A model generated the notes under the pieces. The model did no database searches and was not told where the DNA came from. It saw only the letters and a program-made list of their open reading frames with translations. Shown here piece after piece: positions 1 to 8,478 of a stretch of DNA of 64,000 nucleotides; position 1 is the stretch's first letter; the number at the start of each line of letters is the position of its first letter. The stretch comes from Pedobacter frigoris (GTDB lineage Bacteria; Bacteroidota; Bacteroidia; Sphingobacteriales; Sphingobacteriaceae). The position numbers were made by a program, and so were the translations under genes. The DNA is taken from contig NZ_SWBQ01000004.1 of assembly GCF_005116445.1 (NCBI RefSeq), positions 124,001-188,000 on the forward strand. The letters are read 5' to 3'.

Positions 1-1027
1 TTCTGTCAGCTCTTTTAAATGTATAAGTGAAATCATTGATGATTTTTTTATCATTAAAGGACTGTCCGATGTGGTCAAGTTCAAGAATTTTATTTCCTTG
101 CCTCGACATTTTGACTTTTAAGGTAATGCTTTGGTTGTCAGTTCTTTGTTTAGTTTTACTGTCTAAGTCGTAAAAAGCATCAATTCTGGCTTGAGATTTA
201 GTTCCGCGCGCTTGTGGCATACGTCTCATCCATTCTAATTCTTTCTTCAAAAGATTTTTGTTCTTCTGAAATGTACTCTCGTCCGAGGCTTCTCTTTCTG
301 ATTTCTTCTCGAGGAAGTAAGCATAGTTGCCGTTGTAGTTGTAAATCTTTCCTCGGTCGAGCTCTACAATCGTATTACAGACGTTGTCCAGAAAGTACCT
401 GTCGTGAGTAACCAAAAGAATGGTCTTGTTTCCTGAAGTCAGTAATTTTTCAAGCCATTCAATCGTGTCAATATCCAAATGATTCGTAGGTTCATCCAGC
501 ACATAAATCTCCGGATCTTCTATCAGAAGCTTAGCTAACGCAATACGTTTCTTTTGTCCGCCCGATAGAGTATGAATCTTTTGCTGAAGATGATGAATAC
601 CCATTCTGCTGAGAATGGTTTTAATTTCATGTTCATACTCCCATGCATTGTGTTCGCTTAATTCTTCATATAAACGATTTAATGTTTTCTCATCCGGATT
701 AGGATCTTCAATTAATTCCTCATACTCTTTGATCAGCTGTTGCTGCTTGTTTTCAAGAGAAAAAATAAAATCGCTGATAGAATATCCATCCGGAAATGAG
801 GGTTCCTGATCCAGAAACCCAATTTTAACAGATTTATTCTTTACGATTTTGCCCTCTAATGGAGAAAATCTTTCAGCAAGTAATTTTAATAGAGTGCTCT
901 TCCCGGCTCCATTTATACCTACCAGCGCTACGCGCTGACCAGTTTGTATGCCCAGGGTTAAGTTTTTAAAAAGCCATTCGTCGTGATAAGCATGGCCTAA
1001 GTTTTCGGCTGCAATTAGTGTGCTCAA
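1..1027 (-). CDS. ABC-F family ATP-binding protein (partial, C-terminus off the left edge)
   Basis: Soluble ABC-F ATPase of the Uup/Ettr type, a family that acts on ribosomes or translation rather than in transport. About 342 N-terminal residues are present. The first ATPase domain shows Walker A (GINGAGKST), the ABC signature LSGGQKKRIALAKLL and Walker B with the ABC-F hallmark VLDEPTNHLD, followed by the linker (ELEWMRRMPQARG) and the beginning of the second domain, which is cut by the window edge. I chose a TTG start (complement of 1025-1027) because an in-frame TAA lies only four codons upstream at 1037-1039 and the encoded start STLIAAENL fits the family. A promoter box sits about 40 bases upstream. 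No membrane segments are visible. Which ABC-F subfamily it belongs to cannot be settled without the second domain. Confidence 0.92.
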   Translation of the reverse strand, partial: MSTLIAAENLGHAYHDEWLFKNLTLGIQTGQRVALVGINGAGKSTLLKLLAERFSPLEGKIVKNKSVKIGFLDQEPSFPDGYSISDFIFSLENKQQQLIKEYEELIEDPNPDEKTLNRLYEELSEHNAWEYEHEIKTILSRMGIHHLQQKIHTLSGGQKKRIALAKLLIEDPEIYVLDEPTNHLDIDTIEWLEKLLTSGNKTILLVTHDRYFLDNVCNTIVELDRGKIYNYNGNYAYFLEKKSEREASDESTFQKNKNLLKKELEWMRRMPQARGTKSQARIDAFYDLDSKTKQRTDNQSITLKVKMSRQGNKILELDHIGQSFNDKKIINDFTYTFKRADR

Positions 1028-1064
1028 AGTCTGTGTTTAACGATATTATATAAGAAACTACCTG

Positions 1065-1072
1065 CAAAAGTA
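1065..1072 (-). promoter_or_regulatory. Bacteroidota -7 promoter box for the ABC-F gene
   Basis: Reads TACTTTTG on the minus strand, an exact match to the TAnnTTTG consensus, 37 bases before the TTG start codon. No good TTG is seen at the -33 distance, so the assignment is moderate. Confidence 0.5.
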
Positions 1073-1160
1073 CGGAATTAATAAAATATAATTTTACCTT
1101 CGATAAAGTGTATTTATATTAAACTTAGTGTAGTTATAGTTAACTGTCGTTGCTTTCTTT

Positions 1161-3221
1161 ATGAATCCCCTAAAATTTATAATCTTAATGGCCGTAATGT
1201 GCTCGTATACAGTGGTTAAGTCTCAAATCCAATCGAGTACTCCTGCAGCTAAAGGAAATATGGCGCTGCATCTGGATGGCGCGGATAATAATCCCTGCAT
1301 TGGAATGGATATCATCAAACCTAGCTGGACAGTAGAAGCGTGGATAAAGGGAAATGATGCTCAATGGAAAGCCATGGAAACGATCATTGGCGCGGGAGAA
1401 TATGGAGATGTTAATGAGGTGGACACGGTGACTATAGGTCTGAAGAATGGCAGGTTATTCAGTGCAAAAGCGGATCTCTATGGCGCAAAAGTATTAGATG
1501 ATAAATGGCACCATGTTGCTTTGAGTAATGATGGAAAGCACAGCCGGTTGTATCTGGACGGGAATCTTATCGCCACTTCAACGGCATCTTTTTCTATACT
1601 TCCAGGAACTATTGGTGCGTACAATAAGAGCGCTAATACTTTCGGCGGATTGATAGATGAGGTTAGAATCTGGGAAAAGGCGCTGTCTGGGGATCTCCTA
1701 AAAAAGTGGGCTTACATGCCATTGAATTCAAAGCACCCTCATTATAAAAGCCTGAAAGCATATTACAATTTTGATGCAATGAGCGACGATGTGTGTATAA
1801 ATCTTGTCGGAAAAGGGCACCAGGCTTATCATATGAGAAATACGAGGCTTGATTATAAAGGAAAATTGCCTTTGGCTAAACTGGCGGCGAACGATAACGG
1901 CTTGTTCAACGTTCCCGTAATAAAAGACCAAATATTTAATGCCGTAAGTATTCAGAGTGAGTGGGATGCCGACCAGGGAAGTAAAAACGACCAGATTCTA
2001 AAATTAAGAATTGTGGTCAATGAAACTGATCGGGTCATTAAACTTACTGGTTTAAAATTGGACCTGTCGGGTACTACATCACTAAGTGATCTTAAAGGAA
2101 TTCATGTTTATCACGCAGGGAGCGCCGCAAGAGATAACTCAAGAATACCTTTGTTTGAGGGTAATATCACCCCCCGTAGAAATATCATTTTGAAATCTGA
2201 ACAAGCAAAATCAGTCAGGCTGAAGAAAGGTATAAACTACCTGCTGGTCACTTTTGATGTTTCCAAAGACGCAATTCCAGGAAATGTACTGCACGCAAAT
2301 ATATCCTCATTTTCTTTGAACGGAATAAGCCATATGCCAGAAGAAAGTAAGGACTGCGAACCAAAAAAGATTACCGTAAATTCAACCGCGAATCCTGATT
2401 TCCTTAAAGTTCTTCAATGGAATATCTGGCATGGCGGCGTCCATATGGGGGATAATGGAAGGAATCGCATTAAGGACCTGATCAGAAGCACCAATGCAGA
2501 TCTGATTACCATGCAAGAAGCCTACGGATCACAGCAGATGCTGGCGGATTCTTTAGGGTTTTTCATGCAGACACCATCATCTTCAGCTAATTTGGCATTG
2601 TTTAGCCGATATCCAATAGAGAAGCAGCCATCGAACGATAACTTCAAGGCAAATACGGCTCTTCTGAGGCTCCCAAATAAAAAAGCGGTCTTGGTGTCCG
2701 ATTGGTGGCTGAGGTATGCTTACAGGCCGGCATACACTGTTGAATATCTAAATAAAGGGCTTGATCCAATTAAATGGATTGAAGAAGATAAGCAATTCGG
2801 CTATAAAGACGCAATGGCTAATCTGGAAAAAGACATTGAGCCCTTATTGAAGAAAGAAGATCCCGCGGTTATTATTGGCGGAGATTTTAATTCAGGAAGT
2901 CATAAGGACTGGACTACGAGAGCCGCCGCGCTGCACAATGGCTATGGTCCCGTAGCGATGCCAGTATCGCAGTTGATGACTGAAAAGGGATATACTGACA
3001 GTTTCAGGCAATTAAATCCAGATGAACTAAAAAATCAGGGAGGTACTTTCGCTACAATATTTGGCCACCTTCAAACCTCCAGAATTGATTATGTCTACTA
3101 TAAGGGAAAAGGACTTAAAGCTTTATCGTCCAAAATCATTAGATCAGCACCTGAAATAGACGATGTTTGGCCATCTGACCATGCCGCTGTGTTGACTGTT
3201 TTTGATACTTCCGCGAAGTAA
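1161..3221 (+). CDS. Secreted LamG-domain / endonuclease-exonuclease-phosphatase family protein
   Basis: 686 residues with a signal peptide (about 1-21, ending near SQIQ). Residues about 30-205 look like a LamG/concanavalin-type jelly roll (WHHVALSNDG, FGGLIDEVRIWEKAL). Residues about 245-385 resemble the BNR-associated N-terminal domain found on bacterial sialidases. Residues about 415-685 form an endonuclease/exonuclease/phosphatase (EEP) domain with the expected catalytic motifs: QWNIWHGG, the acidic MQEAYG, GGDFNSG and the terminal SDHAAV. EEP enzymes cleave phosphodiester or phosphomonoester bonds in nucleic acids, inositol phosphates or sphingomyelin; the substrate here is unknown. The two N-terminal beta domains suggest carbohydrate or surface binding. 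It is a single gene, convergent with ybeY. Function as a secreted phosphodiesterase/phosphatase is inference. Confidence 0.85.
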   Translation: MNPLKFIILMAVMCSYTVVKSQIQSSTPAAKGNMALHLDGADNNPCIGMDIIKPSWTVEAWIKGNDAQWKAMETIIGAGEYGDVNEVDTVTIGLKNGRLFSAKADLYGAKVLDDKWHHVALSNDGKHSRLYLDGNLIATSTASFSILPGTIGAYNKSANTFGGLIDEVRIWEKALSGDLLKKWAYMPLNSKHPHYKSLKAYYNFDAMSDDVCINLVGKGHQAYHMRNTRLDYKGKLPLAKLAANDNGLFNVPVIKDQIFNAVSIQSEWDADQGSKNDQILKLRIVVNETDRVIKLTGLKLDLSGTTSLSDLKGIHVYHAGSAARDNSRIPLFEGNITPRRNIILKSEQAKSVRLKKGINYLLVTFDVSKDAIPGNVLHANISSFSLNGISHMPEESKDCEPKKITVNSTANPDFLKVLQWNIWHGGVHMGDNGRNRIKDLIRSTNADLITMQEAYGSQQMLADSLGFFMQTPSSSANLALFSRYPIEKQPSNDNFKANTALLRLPNKKAVLVSDWWLRYAYRPAYTVEYLNKGLDPIKWIEEDKQFGYKDAMANLEKDIEPLLKKEDPAVIIGGDFNSGSHKDWTTRAAALHNGYGPVAMPVSQLMTEKGYTDSFRQLNPDELKNQGGTFATIFGHLQTSRIDYVYYKGKGLKALSSKIIRSAPEIDDVWPSDHAAVLTVFDTSAK

Positions 3222-3254
3222 AAAGTGATATCTCTTCCGCCCTTTCGCCAGAAT

Positions 3255-3692
3255 TTATTCTGCGCTTTCAACCAACAGCAGAGAAAGGTACTGATCTTCC
3301 TTTTCCGTCATCTGAACTTTTGCCGCTTTACCTTTGTCTTTGTAGCCCAAAAGATGAAGTGTGCCATGGATCATCACCCGATGTAGTTCAGTTTCCGGAG
3401 CATGCTTATATGTCGATGCGTTTTCTTTTATTCGCTCTATGCTGATAAAAATGTCGCCTACGATCGTTTTAGGCGCCTCAGAGTTGTCAAAAGTAATCAC
3501 GTCGGTATAGGTGTCGTGATCCAGGTATTCCTGGTTTATACGCAGTAGATATTCGTCAGAACACAATATAAAATTTAGTTCCTCAAGTCTGTAGCCTTCC
3601 GCGATAATGGTATCTTTTATCCATTTTTTAAGAATGGTCTTTTTCTTGAGGGTGTGTTTTATGTCTTCTGTGAAAAAATTAACTACTGGCAT
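3255..3692 (-). CDS. ybeY: Endoribonuclease YbeY (rRNA maturation factor)
   Basis: 145-residue metal-dependent endoribonuclease that takes part in 16S rRNA 3'-end maturation and ribosome quality control. The metal site is visible as HGTLHLLGYKDK. In many bacteria a third histidine follows the glycine-tyrosine (GYDH); here it is KDK, a variant I recall as common in Bacteroidota rather than a defect. The upstream half carries the family strand pattern with FILCSDEYLLRINQEYL and TDVITFD. It lies 11 bases downstream of the DUF4175 gene on the same strand and is probably cotranscribed with it. Length is normal for the family. Confidence 0.95.
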   Translation of the reverse strand: MPVVNFFTEDIKHTLKKKTILKKWIKDTIIAEGYRLEELNFILCSDEYLLRINQEYLDHDTYTDVITFDNSEAPKTIVGDIFISIERIKENASTYKHAPETELHRVMIHGTLHLLGYKDKGKAAKVQMTEKEDQYLSLLLVESAE

Positions 3693-3703
3693 GCCTTTGA
3701 ATT

Positions 3704-6700
3704 TTATTGGGCCGAATTTAGTAATTTAAAGTATTCTGCAATCTTATTTTTATAGTAGTAGTTCAGGTTTGGAGGAAGTTTCTGAAGCCATTCTGTCTCT
3801 GATTGTTGCATCTTTTTAAACTTCTCCATCATTTGTTTATAGGAAGGAGGGAAGTCCTTTGCTGCCTTACTTTCTCTTTTTGAATCCTGATCCTGTTCAC
3901 GTTCTGCTTTTTCAGCATCAAGGAGCTTGGTCAGCAATTCTTTCTGACGATTCATAGTTTCCTGTTGTATTCGTTTATTAACCAGGTCGTTCTCTGTAGC
4001 CTTCATGTCTTCAATCGTTTTATTCAGATCTCCGAGTTTCCCTTTGCCGTCTTTATTGTCTTCCCTGTTTATTTTTTGCAGTGCTTCTCTGATCATTTGT
4101 TGCTGCTGGGCCATTTTGCCAAATTCCTGGCTCATCTGTCCTTTGGGCACTTTACCCTGATTTCCACTTTTCTGCATTTCCTGACGTGCTTTCTGCATGT
4201 TATCATTCAGCTGCTGCTGCATTTGCTGCAATTGTTTCATGCTTTGCTTTTTGCTCTTTCCGCCAGAGGAGGGGTTCTTCGCCATATTTTGCAGCTGGTC
4301 CAGAGCCTCATTCAGCATCAGCGAAAGGTTGTTGATGGAAGTCATGGCATATTGCTGGTTCCTGTTTGCCGAAGAAGTAATTCGTTCTCCGAGATTTTCC
4401 AGCGCTTTATCCATGTTGAAATTAATCTTCTGCATTTCTTCATTCACTGTGGATTCAATCTGCGGAACTCTTTTGCTTAGCGCAAACAAACTGTCGGCGA
4501 TGGTCTTCATGTTGTCCTTAATGCTGCGTTGTTTTTGAACGTTTGCAGTATATAAAGGATCACTGCTGCTCATGTTTTTCAAGCTGAGCATTACTTTTTC
4601 CTGATCAAAAGAAGTGTTCAATAGGTTTTCCAACAACTGGCGCAGCTCCCGGGCATTCAGATTGTTCTCCATTTCTTCCGATTGTTGCTGCATTTCCTTC
4701 ATTTCCTGAGCGAGTTTTTCCATCTCCTCTCCAGCTTTTTGCTGATCCTTCGCCGCTTCATTTTTATTGTTTTGTTTCAGGTTGTTTTCACTGGATTTTT
4801 GCTGCTCCTTGATGCTTTCAGTTTTCTTTTCAGGGTTCTTAAAAGAGTTTGGTCTTTCCAGATCTTTATTTTTCTCGTCCAGCTTTTCCATGTCTTTTTT
4901 CAGGTCTTCAAAGTCTTCAGATATTTTTTGCTGTTCTTCTTTTTGCTTAGTGGCGGAAGCATCTTTATCGGCGGTTTTTGCAGCCTGTTCCTTTTGCTGT
5001 TTAGTGAGCTCGTCCAGTTTATCAATGTTCTTTTGAAGGTTTTGCTCGAACTCCAGTTGTTTATATAGCTCCAATATGCGATCCAGCTCATTTTTGAGCG
5101 ATTTATTGTCCATCTGCATTTTAGAAAGCTCATTCTGAGTTTGGTCCTTGTTATTCTCGTCCATCAGATTTTGAAGCTTTTCCAGCAATTCTTTTGTTTT
5201 TTCGTCTAAAACATTTTTGAACAGGTCGTCTATCTGTTTTTGTTTTTCGGCCAATTCCTCTTTTATGGCATTGTTTTCTTCCTTTTCAAAGGTGTTTTTC
5301 TTGTTCAGCTCCTTGATTTCCTTTACGGCCTCTTCAAGCTGTTTTTGCTTCTCCAGCAATTGCTCCACCTGCTTTTTGTCATCAAAAGAAAGCTGTTTCT
5401 TATCCAGCAGGGTTTCTCCAAGCTTCTTACTTTCCTTCTCTACGGTGGAGGCAAGTTTAATTGCCTTCTCCATTTTCTGCTTTAAGATTGCACTCCCCTG
5501 ATCCAGTTTTTCTGTTACTTGTCTTTCGGTTGGAACCTCCAGTATTTTAATGTCAGATTTAGTGTTTTTGGGGCCGTTTACGCCGTCATTGTCGGCAACC
5601 TCAAAGTAGTACTCCAAAACTTGTCCGGGCTTAATAGCGACCTCGTTTAAATTCCAAAAATAGAAGAAGGTATTTTCCTGGCTGTTCCTTTTAACAGAGA
5701 TAGATTTGGCAACGGTGCTTTTTAAGCTGCCGTTCTCCTTGATATTGTAGTGGAGTTTCAGCGAAGAGAAGCCGTGATCATCAGCAATTGTACCAGAAAA
5801 GTAAAGTGCTTTACTGCTCAGGGAGTCGGCAGTTTCCATAACAGAAATGGTAGGAAAAGCATCTTTAATCACTGTTATTTGATGCTTAAGGGAGTCCTTG
5901 CTCTTGATAAACTTGTTTCCTGGAATGATCATGTAGGCCATATTAGCCAATATCCTGCTGCTGAAGGAGAAGTTGTTTTCCGCTGCAGACAGCAGATATG
6001 CTTTGCTGGCCAAAATAAAGGTAAGCTCGCTGCTGTTCTCTGTATTTAGCGCCCAGGTTACAGCCGTGCCTTCCGGGATTAGCAGGTCTCCCGCATTTTG
6101 AATGGTTTCGGTCTGTTTGTTCAGATATGCCGGATAATTTAACCTGGCAGAAATGTTGAGTACAGCAGGCCTTGGTTTTACTTCAATCAGGTAGGATGTA
6201 GAATTGAATCCGCCGGCTGAGAACTGTATTTTTTTATTCTTTTGAAGGTTTTTAAAGGTGTATCTAAACTTGGTTGTGTTCTCCTTCTCCAGCTTATAAG
6301 AGTTTACGCCATCCGAAATGTACACATCCTGAGGGATTTCGTCTCCCTTTAGTTTCAGGTTTATGGTTACATCTTCGCCCTGTGAGTAGATCAGTTTTCT
6401 GTTTAAAAGCTCGAAATCAAAAGGTGCTTTTGGTAGAATCTCTTTACTATACTGAACGAAACTACTGGTTCCTTCTTTTAAGATAGAAGGAGCAATGATA
6501 GCGATAAGGATAATGACTGAAAAAGGAAAAAGTAGGTATTTTATATACTTTTTATTCTCATTTAAGCGAATGGCGCTGGTAAAAGGAATAGGCCTCAGTT
6601 CCGTGATTTTCTGATCAATGCCGGCAAGGATGAGCATACTGTTTTCCGGGTTTTGATCTGCCAGGGTCTTTAACTGAAGGGTGTTGATCAGTTTGTCTTT

Positions 6701-7015
6701 AACATTAAAGAAATGACCTCCGATTAGGTTTGCCGCCTGTTCTATGCTCAGGTTTTTGCCCAGATGAAAATAAGACAGCGCGGGTTTTATTATCCAGAAA
6801 TAAATGGAGAGCAGGGCCGTAAGTACAAACGAGAAAAAAAGGAACGTTTTAATACCTACACCCGGATTGGCATAATAAACCAGGAGGAACAGCAAAAGGT
6901 ACAAGGCAAGCAATAACGCAGCAGAATATATGCTTCCACGCAAAAGTTTATTGAGGTAAAACTTTTGTATAAACTCATTAATCTTTGAAATTAAAAGGTC
7001 GTAATTGCTATTCAT
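3704..7015 (-). CDS. DUF4175 family large membrane protein with extended coiled coil
   Basis: 1103 residues. Two hydrophobic segments near residues 27-46 and 55-76 and a third near 160-180 anchor the protein; the following several hundred residues have a beta-rich, Ig-like look (periplasmic by inference). From about residue 500 the chain becomes extremely rich in Lys, Glu, Gln and Asn and should form long coiled coils; heptad-like KEEQQ/EELAEKQKQ stretches continue to the C-terminus, which ends with YYYKNKIAEYF. The whole matches my memory of DUF4175 proteins, which have no proven function. It is followed closely by ybeY. The biased composition creates several long open frames on the opposite strand that are not genes. 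Confidence 0.85.
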   Translation of the reverse strand: MNSNYDLLISKINEFIQKFYLNKLLRGSIYSAALLLALYLLLFLLVYYANPGVGIKTFLFFSFVLTALLSIYFWIIKPALSYFHLGKNLSIEQAANLIGGHFFNVKDKLINTLQLKTLADQNPENSMLILAGIDQKITELRPIPFTSAIRLNENKKYIKYLLFPFSVIILIAIIAPSILKEGTSSFVQYSKEILPKAPFDFELLNRKLIYSQGEDVTINLKLKGDEIPQDVYISDGVNSYKLEKENTTKFRYTFKNLQKNKKIQFSAGGFNSTSYLIEVKPRPAVLNISARLNYPAYLNKQTETIQNAGDLLIPEGTAVTWALNTENSSELTFILASKAYLLSAAENNFSFSSRILANMAYMIIPGNKFIKSKDSLKHQITVIKDAFPTISVMETADSLSSKALYFSGTIADDHGFSSLKLHYNIKENGSLKSTVAKSISVKRNSQENTFFYFWNLNEVAIKPGQVLEYYFEVADNDGVNGPKNTKSDIKILEVPTERQVTEKLDQGSAILKQKMEKAIKLASTVEKESKKLGETLLDKKQLSFDDKKQVEQLLEKQKQLEEAVKEIKELNKKNTFEKEENNAIKEELAEKQKQIDDLFKNVLDEKTKELLEKLQNLMDENNKDQTQNELSKMQMDNKSLKNELDRILELYKQLEFEQNLQKNIDKLDELTKQQKEQAAKTADKDASATKQKEEQQKISEDFEDLKKDMEKLDEKNKDLERPNSFKNPEKKTESIKEQQKSSENNLKQNNKNEAAKDQQKAGEEMEKLAQEMKEMQQQSEEMENNLNARELRQLLENLLNTSFDQEKVMLSLKNMSSSDPLYTANVQKQRSIKDNMKTIADSLFALSKRVPQIESTVNEEMQKINFNMDKALENLGERITSSANRNQQYAMTSINNLSLMLNEALDQLQNMAKNPSSGGKSKKQSMKQLQQMQQQLNDNMQKARQEMQKSGNQGKVPKGQMSQEFGKMAQQQQMIREALQKINREDNKDGKGKLGDLNKTIEDMKATENDLVNKRIQQETMNRQKELLTKLLDAEKAEREQDQDSKRESKAAKDFPPSYKQMMEKFKKMQQSETEWLQKLPPNLNYYYKNKIAEYFKLLNSAQ

Positions 7016-7106
7016 TAGATTTCTGAATGAGAAATAAAGTTAAAAAATAACTTGAAGAAAACATTTATATATTCTCTAATGCTTATTTTAGTAGAAAGTA
7101 TTTAAT

Positions 7107-7913
7107 ATGAAAGCTTCAATTTTAGCACTTACCTTAATGTCATTGGTTACAAAAGATATCGCAACGGAGCCCTCAGCTATACCTGCTGGTTCATGGAATA
7201 AAAACCAGGTAATAGCACACCGGGGCGCCTGGAAAAAAAACAAACTTCCTGAGAACTCCATCGCATCATTGAAAGAAGCTATACGTATTGGCTGCTATGG
7301 CTCCGAGTTTGATGTTCATATGACCGTTGATAGCGTTCTGGTTGTCAATCATGACGCTGATTTTCAGGCATTGCACATTTCGAAGGTAACTTATCAGGAG
7401 CTGCTTACAAAAAAGCTCTCCAACGGCGAAAATATTCCGACATTGGAGAGTTATCTCAAAGCGGGGATTAAACAGAAGAAAACCAAATTGATACTGGAAA
7501 TAAAACCTTCAAACGTAAGTCAGGATTGGGATGCGGAGTTGGCTGTGCGATCTGTAGCAATGGTTAAAAAACTTAAGGCAGAGGCTTGGGTAGATTACAT
7601 CAGTTTTGGATATGATATTTTGCAAAAAGTACTTGCAATAAATCCAAAAGCAAACGTGGCTTATTTAAAGGGAGATGTCCCTCTTGAAAAGCTGAAGCAG
7701 GACGGGTTTTATGGCGCTGATTACCACTTCAGTGTGTACCAGAAGGGGGAATGGTTTTTAAAAGCAAAAGAACTTGGCCTGACTATTAATGCCTGGACGG
7801 TAAATGAAATTGCAGATATGGAGTGGCTTTTAAAAAGTAAAATAGAATTCATTACCACTAATGAACCAGAAATCCTGCTAGAACTCATCCAGGAGAAAAA
7901 GAAACAGCAATAA
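7107..7913 (+). CDS. Glycerophosphodiester phosphodiesterase family protein
   Basis: 268 residues, GDPD fold (TIM barrel), hydrolysing glycerophosphodiesters to glycerol-3-phosphate and an alcohol. The catalytic set is visible: HRG at 38-40, PEN at 48-50, the metal ligands E67 and D69 in GSEFDVHMTVD, and the second histidine H82 in NHDADF. Further family motifs are LILEIKPS, and near the end TINAWTVNE followed by ITTNEPE. A short hydrophobic N-terminus (residues 4-15) suggests export or a weak signal peptide. It stands alone, divergent from the DUF4175 gene. Activity of the GDPD type is well supported; the physiological substrate is not. Confidence 0.92.
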   Translation: MKASILALTLMSLVTKDIATEPSAIPAGSWNKNQVIAHRGAWKKNKLPENSIASLKEAIRIGCYGSEFDVHMTVDSVLVVNHDADFQALHISKVTYQELLTKKLSNGENIPTLESYLKAGIKQKKTKLILEIKPSNVSQDWDAELAVRSVAMVKKLKAEAWVDYISFGYDILQKVLAINPKANVAYLKGDVPLEKLKQDGFYGADYHFSVYQKGEWFLKAKELGLTINAWTVNEIADMEWLLKSKIEFITTNEPEILLELIQEKKKQQ

Positions 7914-8005
7914 TTATTTTTGGCCGGTAAGGACTGTTGCTCAGATGAAGATAAGCTCGGGCCTGAGTTATGGTGCGAGCAGCTTGATCGAAGTGTATCT
8001 GCAGG

Positions 8006-8015
8006 GTGAGTCCAC
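8006..8015. repeat. Inverted copy of the 11-base repeat unit
   Basis: GTGAGTCCAC here is the reverse complement of GTGGACTCAC, i.e. an inverted copy of the unit that repeats in tandem 17 bases downstream. Together they could fold into a hairpin. Confidence 0.5.
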
Positions 8016-8031
8016 GTTTTTACTGGGGAAA

Positions 8032-8075
8032 GGTGGACTCATGGTGGACTCATGGTGCACTCATAGTGCACTCAC
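8032..8075. repeat. Four tandem copies of an 11-base repeat
   Basis: Units GGTGGACTCAT, GGTGGACTCAT, GGTGCACTCAT and AGTGCACTCAC follow one another without gaps at 8032, 8043, 8054 and 8065. The 7914-8136 stretch around it has no gene; the flanks are comparatively GC-rich and carry no recognisable coding remnant. Confidence 0.85.
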
Positions 8076-8136
8076 TTAGAACGAGGGTCGAACAGCGCCC
8101 AACCGCGAGGGCTTTAAAGCACAACAAAAAATTATG

Positions 8137-8164
8137 CAAAAAAAAGGGACTACCTAAGTAGTCC
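8137..8164 (-). terminator. Rho-independent terminator of the cold-shock gene
   Basis: Perfect 8-bp stem GGGACTAC / GTAGTCCC (8145-8152 with 8157-8164) with a 4-base loop, followed on the minus strand by a run of eight T (8144-8137). It lies 25 bases after the stop of the cold-shock gene. Confidence 0.9.
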
Positions 8165-8189
8165 CTTGTACAATTTATGTCTTTATAAT

Positions 8190-8381
8190 CTAGATTACTT
8201 TAACATTAACCGCGTTCAAGCCTTTTTTTCCGCTCTCAACATCGTATTCAACTTTGTCATTCTCACGGATTTCATCGATAAGGCCTGTTGAATGTACAAA
8301 GATTTCGCTATCTCCGTTTGCAGGGATAATGAATCCGAAACCTTTAGTTACATTAAAAAATTTTACTGTTCCTTCTTGCAT
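8190..8381 (-). CDS. Cold-shock protein (CspA family)
   Basis: 63-residue single cold-shock domain, an OB fold that binds single-stranded RNA/DNA and melts RNA structure. Both RNA-binding motifs are visible: RNP1 as KGFGFI (residues about 13-18) and RNP2 as EIFVHS. The protein begins MQEGTVKFFN and ends GLNAVNVKV, as usual for the family. It is transcribed alone and followed by a strong terminator. Whether it is actually cold-induced cannot be told; paralogues in these bacteria are often constitutive. Confidence 0.95.
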   Translation of the reverse strand: MQEGTVKFFNVTKGFGFIIPANGDSEIFVHSTGLIDEIRENDKVEYDVESGKKGLNAVNVKVI

Positions 8382-8478
8382 TGTATTATTTATTAAAAAA
8401 TTAAGTGTGCAATGTACATATTATTTTTTATTAAAAGACAAATGCTTCATTTTTTGATAAATATAAACACCAAGGCAA

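Noticed and set aside
3965..5501. Several long + strand open frames opposite the DUF4175 coiled coil
   Set aside because: They are Phe/Leu/Ser-rich reflections of the GAA/AAG/CAG codon bias of the coiled coil and have no start context or family resemblance.
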